Positions 21,661 to 31,413 of a stretch of DNA of 64,000 bases are shown here, piece after piece. Numbering within the stretch: the first letter of the stretch is position 1; every line of letters starts with the position of its first letter. The position numbers and the translations under genes are program-made. The stretch is from positions 372,001-436,000 of the forward strand of contig VIIQ02000008.1 of the NCBI GenBank assembly GCA_007449985.2, in the 5' to 3' direction. The stretch is from Desmodesmus armatus (taxonomy: Eukaryota > Chlorophyta > Chlorophyceae > Sphaeropleales > Scenedesmaceae). Under the pieces are notes generated by a model. The model had not been told where the DNA came from. It ran no database searches and saw only the letters and a program-made list of their open reading frames with translations.

Positions 21661-24600
21661 CACTGCCAGGTGCCTCATGGTTGGTCGTCCGTGGGGGCAG
21701 TTGAAGGGTGCGTCAAGCTGGGCCAGGCGGGCCAGGATGCGGCCCTGCTGCTGCCGAGTGAGGGGGCTGCCTATCATGATGGACGTGCGGCACGCACGGC
21801 TCGCCAACACATCGCGAACCCTGGTGGGGGGCGTGGAGCGCATGGGGAAGGGGGGGGGAGGGGTTGTAAGGAGGAGGAACCACACACTAACAAAACCGTG
21901 TCGTATGTTGGAAACATCAACCACGTCAGGGCAGAGACACGACGACTAAACGGCCCAACCCCAGTCTGGACACCTGCTGATCAATGCGTCAAGCCACTGC
22001 CTGGCAGCTCAGACTCAAGCTATACGTTGCGTGCATGCATTTGCAGCATAGCTTCATGTTGTGTAATCTGGCACAACAGAATGGCTGAGGTGTGCGTGTT
22101 GCCCGTGTACTCACTTTTTCGGTCGTATGTCCTCGGGTCGTGTTTCTCCAGCAGCGATGAGGTCCAGCAGCTCTAGCAGCACCTCCTCACCTAGCGCACC
22201 ACCTGGGGGGGGGGGGAGGGGGGGGGGCAGGGGGGGGATAGGTTGAAGGGGGAGGGGGGAGGTGGCAGGTGGCAGGGGTGTAAGCGTGTAAGACACGTGG
22301 ACACCTACCTAGCACACCACCCTGGGGGGGAGGGGGAGGGGGGAAGTTTGGGGGGGGGGGGTGGTGGGAGTGGAAGTGGGAGCGGGAGGGGGGGGGGGCA
22401 GGGGGCCGGGAGGCAAGGGGGGAGGGGGCATGTGCAGGGGAAGGGGGCATGTATGCATTAGGGGCATTGGGGGTTGCATGAGGTGGCAGACTAGATCATG
22501 TAAACATCACGAACGCATGCGTTCAGAACCACACATCCGCGTTGCCCTGGGCAGGCGTCCAGGCACGACTCACCTCCACTCACACCGCCCTTGAGCACAG
22601 GCACTGCACTCAGCAGCAGCTCTGAACTGCCCACACACCCCTCATCCTCAAACCCACCCATCTCTAGGGGGCTCTGAGGGCACTCTGTCTGCTCTGTAAC
22701 ACCCAACCCAACTCCCGCTGTTGGTGCTGCTGCTGCTGCTGCTGCTGCTGCCTGATCCCCTTCCTCGGTACCAGCTGCTGCTGCTGCTGCTGCTGCAGCC
22801 GCCGCCCTGCTGCGGGGAGGTTTGCTCCACAGGCGCTGCTGGTCGCTGCTACGCTGCTGCTGCTGCTGCTGTTGGCCACCGCGTGTTGTTGTGGGAGCGT
22901 CTCGCTCCACAAAGTCAAACCCGTTGCGCTTGAAGATGTCCATGTGATCCCTGATGGTCTGCAGCAGCAGGTGGGGATAGCGTGTTGCAGTACAAAATGG
23001 TACAGTCGGGTACGGTTGTCCATACTGGACATACTGTGCGCTGGCACTAGGTTCATAATGGGGTGCCACGCATTGGCAGTGCAGGAGGCTGCTTAGGACC
23101 CCTTCCCAGGCAGTAGCCATTCAATAGTATGCACGAGGCAAAGCAAGAACAACAAAATGGTGTGGCATAGTCGGCCTCCCAGGAGCGGCTGTCGCTCTCC
23201 AACGCAGCCCCCCCTCCCCCCTCGCCCCCCCCCCCCCCCCCCCCCTGGTCCCCCCCCCCCCACCTGCTGGTCCATGTGTGTGAGGGTGTTGAGCCTCCTG
23301 GGCTGCAGCAATGGCTGCTTGTTGACACTGTAGCTGCACATCAACCGCTCAAACGTTGACTTCTCATCTGCAGCAGCAGCCACGGACGTACACACACAGC
23401 CTGAGAGGTACACTCTTTGGCCTTGAACCCCCTGACACCAAACACACTCCACAAGGGAGCAACAGCTCGGAGCTTATGACACCAGGAGGGGCCAGCTGCA
23501 GCAGCCATGCTACCCTCTGTGTGAAGGTTTGCTGTACAGGCTGCCATACTGCAGCAGCAGTGCACACAGCAACACACTGCTACGTCCCTCGCCACCCGTA
23601 TCCACCAATCTTCCATGTGTCTTACACAGTCACAGTGAGCGATCAGCATTCACAAACACACTGACAGCATGCGGGCTCCACCTGGAGCCACACTCAAACT
23701 GATTACTTGTAAGCAACTTTGCAGCAGCAGCGCAGTCGTGCATCCAAACCGCACCATATTGTGCCCTGCCATACAAAGCCGCAGTGAAGTACACCCCCTG
23801 CCTCCCCTGCTTGCCCCTCTCACCTTCCCTCCATCCCTCCCTCTGTGCCACCCTCAATCTTTCCTGCTCCCTCTTCACCCCCCCCCTCGCCCCCCCCCCC
23901 CTCCCCCTCTCCCCCCCCCTCGCCCCCCTCCCCCTCTCCCCCCCCTGCCCCCTCCTTTCACCTGCAGCATGCTGGTCCACTATGAACAGGTCCCCCTCAG
24001 CCGTGCAATGATGAAGCCCAGGTTGAACTGACCCACAGCCTGCATCTCCGCAAAGTCAGCCTTGTTGAACACACGCATCAGCTCACACGTGGCAGCGTCA
24101 TTGGCAGCAGCAGCAGCAGCAGCAGCAGTGCCGCTGGGATCGGCTGCACCAGGCTGGGGGTCGAGATCGCCGGTGCTGCTGCTGATGCCTGCGGCACCCC
24201 CACCTTCTCCTGGTGTCACAGCACCCTGACCGCAGCAAAAGCAGCACAGCAGGGCACAGCAGGGCAATTATGAGAGTGGTGTCATTGAGGAGGGGATGCG
24301 ACAAGGGTGGTGGTGGTGGTGGTGGGCGGGGTCCCGTTGTCCTGCACAGGACGCAATGGCAGCCAAACAGCACAGCACAGCAACCCTGTGACACACGTAC
24401 AACCTCGCGCCACACCTGCTTCACCTTCTCTCTTCTTGCCCTTGCCCTGCTCAGACCGAGCGGCCCCATGCAACCATGCAGACGTTCGTTTGTGCGCAAG
24501 CCCTATGAGTGCATGTGAACACACACCTCGATGAAGGATTAGGGTTTAGGGTTATAGGGCCCTAAACCCTCAGGCACAAACTGGGCATGAAGAACCCAGG

Positions 24601-27600
24601 GTTGACCAAAAAAACAGGTACAGCGGCACCACTACCTGGTGAGCACTATTCACCTGTAGGGAGGCAGCCGCCAAGGTGCTGTGGCCTCCAGCAGCAGCAA
24701 CAGCAGCAGCAGCACCACCTCCTTCGCCGCCTGCTGCCGGCTGCTGCTGCTGCAGCTGCTGCATCTGCAGCTCAAAGTCAGCCATCAGTTGGTCCATGTC
24801 GTAGTCAACAACCACCAACTGCTGACGCTGCTGCTGCTGCTGCTGCTCCAACCTGCCTTGGCCTTGCTGCTGCTGCTGGAGATCTTCAACCAGCACCACG
24901 TCTTCTGTCTCCTCTTCCAAGCTCCCTGCACCTGCCGGCCCCTGCTGCTGCTGCTGCTGCTGCTCAACCCGCATAATGCCCCGCCCCTCATCATCCTCTC
25001 CAGCATCACCCTCATCACCCTCACTCCCCTCACTCTCAGAGCCTGCCATGTCCACAACCTCAACATCCTGACCACCTTTTTCTGATCCCTCACAAACACC
25101 CACCACACGGCCAGCTGCCTGTATTGGACCCTGCCCGCCCCTCTGCTGCTGCTGCTGCTGCCGTTCCTGCTGGCTGTCCTCAAAAGGTCCCTCCTCCAGA
25201 TCACTCTCAGCAGCCCCAGAGCCCTCCTGGCTCGTCTGCTGCTGCTGCTGCTGCTGCTGCTGCCGTGGTCCATCACCATCTGCCAGCACCCTGAACCCAA
25301 ATGCTGCCAGAGACGGCTGCTGCCCGCTGCCGCTGCTGCCACCCCTCCTGCCACCAGCCCCACTGATGCCACCACCCTGGACACCACCCCCAGCAGCAGC
25401 AGCAGCAGCAGCAGTAGCAGTAGCAGCATCTCCACCAGCTGCAGCTTGGGTGCTTGGCTGGCCCTCCGGTACCCCAACCCCAGGCAGCACTTGGCTGAGA
25501 CTGCCGCTGCTGCCACCCAGCTGAAAGGAGCTCAGCGGCAACACCACCCGCTGCTGCCGCTGCTGCTGCTGCTGCATGCCAGCCGCCGCAGAGAGCCGGC
25601 AGCAGCAGTAACACCAGCACCTGCCACGTCTGCAATTGCATCAAGCCCCGCAGCCGCAGCAGCCCCTGGAGTCACATCTAGACTGCCATCTGCTGCAGCA
25701 GCAGCCGCTGCTGCTGCTGTTGCTGCTGCTGTTGCTGCTGCTGCTGTGGGTCCCTCAGAGCTCCCGTGCTGTCGAGGCACCTTCCTGCCCAGCAGTGCAG
25801 CCTCCAAAGGCCTCAGTCTCTTCTGACCAGCAGCAGCAGCAGCAGCAGCAGCACTGCTGCCACCAGCCGCCACCCCTATTGCTGCCGCTGATGCCGCAGA
25901 TGCTGGTGCTGCCAGTTGCCGATCCTCATGCTGCACCTGTGTGCTGTGTTGTGGGCTACTGGCACGTGCAGGAGCAGCAGCAGCAGCAGCAGCTGGCTGG
26001 GGGCCAGGGGCACCTATGCCAAATGACGACAGGCTGGGGACACCGGCAGCCAGCCGCTGTGCAGCCCTCCCCTGTGCACCGACTGCCTCGTCATCGCTGT
26101 CACTGCCTGCATTCCCCTCCTCCTCCTGCTGCTGCTGCTGCTGCTGCTTTTGGGTGTGGTCCGTGTCCTCCAGGCCATCACCACCCTCATTCCCATCACC
26201 CTCTTCACCATCAAGACAATCTGCTGCTGCAGCAGCTGCAGCTGCTGCTGCTGGTGGTTGCTGGGTGGCAGGCTGTGCTGTGCGCTGTGTGTCAAACGCA
26301 GCCTGTGTGGTGTTGACTGCATAGCTGTACCTGGAGGGCTCCCACAGGGCTTGCAAAGCCTGCAGGCAGTGAGGCACACCACAGCACACCACAGCACACC
26401 ACAGCACAGCAGCATGAGCAGCACATTGCTAAACAGCACATGGCAAACCAAACCTTCGCCCAGACCTAACAATACTCAGGACGATAACAGCGAAGCGGGG
26501 CTAGGAGCCTTGCCTTACACAGCGCATTTTGTTGGGGCACAGCCTCAAGCCAGGCGTCACAAGTGCAACAGCCCTACAGCCTGGGGCTGGGGCCCGCTAG
26601 CAGCCAACAGCACATCACCGCGCTTGCATGTCGCAAACATATGCAAACCTGCACGACTGTCAGCTCTGCACGGCAGAGAGCGCAAGTTCCCAGCGTGTAC
26701 ACATGGTGCTGCCATTGTGCTGTGCTGTGCTGTGCCGTGCTGTGCTGGCCCACCTGCCCCAGTGCGTTGGCGATGGCCACCTCCTTCTGCACAAACACTG
26801 AGCGCTTGTCTGGTGTGACGTTGATGTCAAACGTGCCGGCTGGCAGCTCGAAGCACAGGAAGGCCATTGGCCGCAAACCCACCAGGGAGCTGTACAGGGA
26901 CCTGCGGCAGGCCAGCACAGCATGACACAGCACGACACAGCATGACACAGTACGTGACAAAACAACATCAAAGGAAGGCCATCGGCCGCAAACCCACCAG
27001 GGAGCTGTACTTGTACAGGGACCTGCGGCAGGCCAGCACAGCATGACACAGCACGACACAAGCCGTGACAACACAACACCACAAGAAAACCATCAGCCGC
27101 AGACCCATTAGGGACCCACCGGTGACAACACAACACACCAAGATCACCTGCAAACACACTACAGCGGTGAACACGACGCCACAGTACAGTACAGCACACC
27201 ACAGCGCACTGCAGCATGCGCTGGGTGGCTGAGGTAGCTGTGCCTCCAACCTAGTACGGGCCGAGTACGAGTGATGCAGTCCCACACAGGCACCAGGTTG
27301 ATCCGCCGGTGCTGGGCAGAGGGGGGGGGTGCGCAAGTACATGTAGTTAGAGAATGTGCATCCATGTGTATGTTTGGGGTGTTTTTGGCAACAGGTGGGT
27401 TGCAGCGCTGCGGTCTCAGGTGGCGGGGGTGTAATGCACTTACTTGTAGGTGCCGTTCAGGCTGGAGCTGGGCAGAGAGGGGGGGGGGTGCGCAAGTAAA
27501 TGTAGTTAGAGAACGTGCATCCATGTGTATGTTGAGTGATGGGGGGGGGGGGTTGTCAGCAGTTGTGGTGCAGCGCTGCAGTCACAGCTGGCCAGGGTGT

Positions 27601-30600
27601 ACGGTGATCAGGGGAGAGGTGGCATGGGGGCGGTATTGAGGAGGGGTTGGACGTGTGTGGTGTGCAGGACCGGGTGTTGTTGGCTCTTGGTACGAGCAAC
27701 AGGCAGGGGTTGGGGTTGGGGCTGGTTGGGCGGGACTGGGGTGTGGGAGGGCGGGTCCAGAGGTGGAAGCTTACTTGTAGGTATCGTTCAGAATCTTGAT
27801 GGCTCGTGGCAGTTCCACCGGCCTCCCATTGATGCAACAAAACTGGCGCAGCTTGTCGCCCTTCACACCACAGCCAGCGCGTGACACCAGCCTGCACACA
27901 CATCAGGCAGTCACACAAGACAGTTGGGATCACAAGATGAGTCATGGGCATCTATTGTGCTTCAGGCCATTGAATACTTTATGTATGTACGATCTTGAGG
28001 CCAATGAAGGCATGCCTGTACATTGACCTGCCATGTAGAATAAATCCGCCAGTCCTGCTTCACCCACAACCATGTACTGTCGTGTTACTGTCCTGCTGTC
28101 CTGTCACTACAGGGGCAAAGCAAAGCACTGCAGTACTGAACTGATGACAACTGGCACAGCATGACAAGACAGGATGTAATCCCTGAAAGTGTGACAGCAG
28201 CTCTCACCCCGTGATGGTGACCCCCTCCTCCTGCAGCTTGACCTCTATTGGCACCAGCACTGCAGCCACCTTGGAGCCCAGCACAGCAGACACACGCTCG
28301 CACAGACCACTGCCTGCAAGCACAACAGCCAAGGCACAAACACACAACATTGGATGGTTGATGCATTGGCTGGATGCACTTCCTGTGTCTACACACACAC
28401 AGACACACAGCGAGCCTATCAGCCCTAACAGCAATGAGTTACTTTGGGTACAACACACACGTCGGCCTCCTGCATGCCCTCACCCCCCCCCCCCCACCTC
28501 TCCCCCCCCCCCCCAGACACACAAGCACCCCTCACCAACACCCCTATCCCCATCCCTCTACGCGCCGTCACTTCCCCGCCCGGCCCCTTGTCCGCCGCAC
28601 TCACCTGCATTCGAGGTTGACACCAGCACCGTCCTGGCCGCCTTGCCCGCCTGGTCACTGGCAAACAGCTGCGCCTGCACAGCCAGCACGCAGCTTCCTT
28701 TTCCCAATGCAAGCGACCATGTTACACCTTTGCAAGTTTGGTACAACTGCACACAGCGGGTTAAGGGGCATTAGCTCTTTGGGCAGCTAGCCAGCCATCA
28801 TGCTGAGCTGGCAGCATGACACACTCCTGCGGTGACACACAACCCTCCAAGTGGGTTTGCTTGCAAGCATGCGGCAACCTGCTGTGCAGCATGCACAACA
28901 GCTAGATGCGGCAACCTGTTATTCACCTGTGTGGACATGATGGCATACTGCTGCAGCAGCAGCTTCAGCTTGGCAACCTCCCGCCGCACGTTGCGTGTGA
29001 ACTCCTGCACACCAAGCAGCAAGCAGGAGTCATACGTCAACACACCCGCTAATTCAGCCCACCATATCAGTGCTAGGACTAATTAGGATCCTCAGCCCCT
29101 GCTGCCCCAGGCATGCAGGTAGTAGCATGGCAGTAGCAAAGGCATGCATCGAGCCTGAAGGGAAAGGGCCAAAGTGGGCTGTGGGCCGCGCAGAGTCCCC
29201 TTGCACTGCACCCCCCCACCCATGTCGCCCAGCACCCGCCTTCTGCCGACCCTGCCTCATCATTATATTGCCACCTTCATCTTCCCCCTCTTCGCGCAAT
29301 CGCCCCAGCTCATTTTGCACTGCTTCCCCACCCACGACCTGCTGCTGCTGCTGCTGCTAGCAACAGTACACGTTTACATGAGAAGGACCTCTCAAACGTC
29401 CTGCATGGGCGACGGCAGCCGAGTTTGCCCAATTTGCTACTTCCCACTCCTGCAGGAAAATTCCTGCAGTTCGCACCTGCCGTCTGACAGGCAGTGCTGC
29501 AAACAGGTCCTTCACTGCCACCGTAGTTCCCACAGCGCGTGCCACCAAGGTGCTGCTGGTGAGGCGCCCGTCCCTGTCAAAGTCCAGCCGCGTGGCCGCT
29601 GCCTGTCCTGCGGTGCGTGTGATGACGGACAGCTCACCCAGGGCTGCTAGGGAGCTGAGGGCCTCACCACGGAACCCAAAGGTGTGCAGGCCCTGCAGGA
29701 AAACACGCATGTGTGTATGATGACTTGCTCACAAGCAGGGGAAGCCAAAGGTGTGCAGGGCCAACAGGAAGACGACTGCGCCTCCAGCAGGAACATGTCA
29801 AACATACGGGTGAAGGTGTCGTGCTGTGCTGGATGGGGTTGCTGCGGTGCAGTGCCGCATCGTGCTGTTTCTGCTCTGCACACTGTATCTGCATCAATAG
29901 GAAATAGCTTAGCCTTGGCTTCGACAAATGGGTGCTGTGCCATGCTGTGCTGTGCTGTGCTGGCCAGCCCCACCTCCAAGTCCTGGAACTGGCTGATCTT
30001 GCTGGTGTGGTACTTGAGGGCCAGCGCAGCATGGTCCTCAGGGGGGACACCTTTGCCATTGTCAGCCACCTGCATGGACACCAGGGCACCATGAGTCATT
30101 TGAATCAAAACGGTGGGATCATACGTTAACACATGGGTTGCATTCAGCATGTGTGTAGCTGTGTGCGTGCGTGTGTGTGCGCAGGGGGGGAATGCCATGA
30201 GTGCGTGCGTGAGGAGTGAGTGGTTGTGCAACGCCTGCAAGAGTGAATGAGGTCTTTGTCTGGTGTACTCCAGGCTAGCCTTCTGCTGGTTGACATCACC
30301 CACAGGCTGCTGCCTTGATGCAATGCTGAATTGAAAGTTCATTGAGTGATTTTGTTAGTCACGCAGTGGGTCTGGCTCCCTCTGGTGCTTGCTGCTCGAC
30401 TGCCCATTTGGTTCAAGGCAAGCACTATGCAAACACCCAGCCTGTCCTCCACAACACAAACTCGTCCATTGCACAGATCAGATGTGTGTCAGTAGCGCAG
30501 AAGACTGCACTGTACATGTCGGGTGTGCATGAAGCAGGTCATGAACGCAACAGCTCAGCACACACTGCTGCCAGGTGTGCCAAATGAAACCATTCTGTTG

Positions 30601-30882
30601 ATGATGTTGGATTTTCTGTCAAGGCATGACCTTGCTCAGCGTGTTGCACGTTTGTCAGCAGCAACAGCAACTGCACCACCACCACCACCACCACCAGCAG
30701 CTGCTGTTCACCTCGATCAGTTGCAGTCCATGCTCCCTCAGCCTGACCTCTACGCTAGATGCCCCAGCATCCAGAGCGTTCTCTACAAGCTCCTTGACTG
30801 CTGTGGACAGATCTAGGATGACTTGGCCGCTGCATATCTTGGCAACACTGGCTGTGGGTATGGCTTGAATGGCCTTCGACAT
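21616..30882 (-). CDS. PMS1: PMS1, MutL homologue of PMS2 type (mismatch repair endonuclease)
   Basis: This is the PMS2-type subunit of MutL-alpha, which nicks DNA in mismatch repair with MLH1. Exons (minus strand): 30882-30712, 30069-29974, 29692-29477, 29004-28927, 28746-28605, 28313-28208, 27891-27775, 26901-26754, 26359-24654, 24225-23962, 23367-23264, 22958-22574, 22202-22115 and 21820-21616; about 1,270 residues. ATPase motifs are KELVENALDAG, DNGKGV and TFGFRGEAL, with DINVTPDKR later. The C-terminal endonuclease part has QFNLGF, DQHAADEKSTFE, ASRACR and CPHGRP, so the metal-binding residues are present. The linker in exon 9 is mostly Gln/Ala. Two frame breaks occur: one near 25550 in CAG repeats, and one at 23992-23996, where a five-base G run needs one more G to read DLFIVDQHAA. 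Several introns hold duplicated exon boundaries. Confidence 0.93.
22115..22331 (-). repeat. Duplicated acceptor region of PMS1 exon 13
   Basis: The start of exon 13 with its C/G-run acceptor (CACCTAGCGCACCACC then G run, plus strand, 22180-22210) recurs at about 22301-22331 as CCTAGCACACCACCC then G run, about 120 bp upstream in the transcript direction. Confidence 0.7.
22203..22450. repeat. G-run intron of PMS1 (possible G-quadruplex, plus strand)
   Basis: Most of the intron is G homopolymers broken by single A or T. On the coding strand it is C-rich and serves as a polypyrimidine tract. G-quadruplex formation is possible on the plus strand. Confidence 0.7.
23992..23996 (-). other. Apparent 1-nt frameshift in PMS1 just before the DQHAADE motif
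   Basis: On the minus strand the frame that encodes QFNLGFIIARL reads into a stop (after GTCS). The conserved DLFIVDQHAA follows immediately in the next frame. One missing G in the GGGGG run accounts for this. It could be an assembly error or a real allele. Confidence 0.8.
24538..24570. repeat. Telomere-like motif as inverted repeat in a PMS1 intron
   Basis: AGGGTTTAGGG is followed within 8 bases by CCCTAAACCCT, an exact inverted copy. TTTAGGG is the plant-type telomere unit. The site is too short to be a telomere remnant and lies between PMS1 exons 9 and 10. Confidence 0.7.
26857..27140 (-). repeat. Triplicated acceptor and exon start of PMS1 exon 8
   Basis: Exon 8 begins at 26901 after GCCTGCCGCAG. 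The acceptor and the codons for SLYSSLVGLRPMAFL recur at about 26971-27060 (with acceptor intact and an insertion of TTGTAC) and, more diverged, at 27084-27140. The period is about 113 bp. Confidence 0.9.
27290..27800 (-). repeat. Tandem repeats with duplicated donor in PMS1 intron 7
   Basis: The end of exon 7 with its GTAAGC donor (plus strand CTTACTTGTAGGTATCGTTC, from 27770) has a copy at about 27440 that retains GTAAGT. The flanking sequence TGCGCAAGTACATGTAGTTA occurs at about 27330 and, with a single change, about 27490. So this intron carries copies of both its own donor and its own acceptor. Confidence 0.8.
28349..28399 (-). repeat. Dispersed 40-bp element, copy 3 (PMS1 intron 5)
   Basis: Reverse-strand copy: minus strand reads AGACACAGGAAGTGCATCCA then GCCAATGCATCAACCATCCA. 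It is sense relative to PMS1 and sits just upstream of the exon 6 acceptor (28313). Confidence 0.85.
29672..29771 (-). repeat. Duplicated acceptor of PMS1 exon 3
   Basis: CCCAAAGGTGTGCAGGCCCT with the acceptor (plus strand, 29675-29702) is repeated as GCCAAAGGTGTGCAGGGCCA at 29743-29771, a 69-bp shift into the intron. Confidence 0.75.
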
Positions 30883-31413
30883 CCCTGCTACTGCAAAAAG
30901 GAGGTGCAGCTAAGTCAACCTTCAGAGGGACATCTGAAAGCTGTTGATTCCTGAAGGACAAAAGATTGAAATGGTGGGCACGAGGTGCTGGGCTTGCATA
31001 GTGCACGTGCTGCCACTCTACAGAGTCTACACTGCACCCCGTGAATTTTCAGGTGAAGCTGCTGCGTGTGCTGGTGTTTCGGGGTGAGAGAGTTCCCAAT
31101 ACTCTACTTATGGAGTAATGGTGGCATCATGTCAGGGGGGCAAGCCCAGGGGCCAACTTTGAAAAGCTTCAAAAACAAAATGACAAATGTTCCCAACAAC
31201 TGAACCCCAACGACCAGAAAGCAGAGGAGAATTGTGGTGGTCCTGGTGCTGTAGAATGTGGGTGTCCTAGTCAGTAAATCGACAGAACTCACGTCTTGCG
31301 TCTGGCAACAAGGGCTCGGGGCCAGCCTTCATCGCAGCGGCTCAGCAGTCCGCAACGATCAGACGTGCGAGGCCCTTCTTGCTGCTCATTGAAAAGAACA
31401 AGTAATTTACAGG
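30883..31413. promoter_or_regulatory. Divergent promoter region PMS1 / DUF1769 gene
   Basis: 531 bp separate two start codons on opposite strands. The 5' UTRs and promoters of both genes must lie here. No specific element is recognised. TTTACAG just before ATG 31414 resembles an acceptor, so the DUF1769 gene may have a 5' UTR intron. Confidence 0.5.

Noticed and set aside
30661..30712. Poly-Trp stretch continuing PMS1 exon 1
   Set aside because: It is a CCA/TGG repeat just inside intron 1; the GTGAAC donor at 30711 gives the right phase for exon 2.
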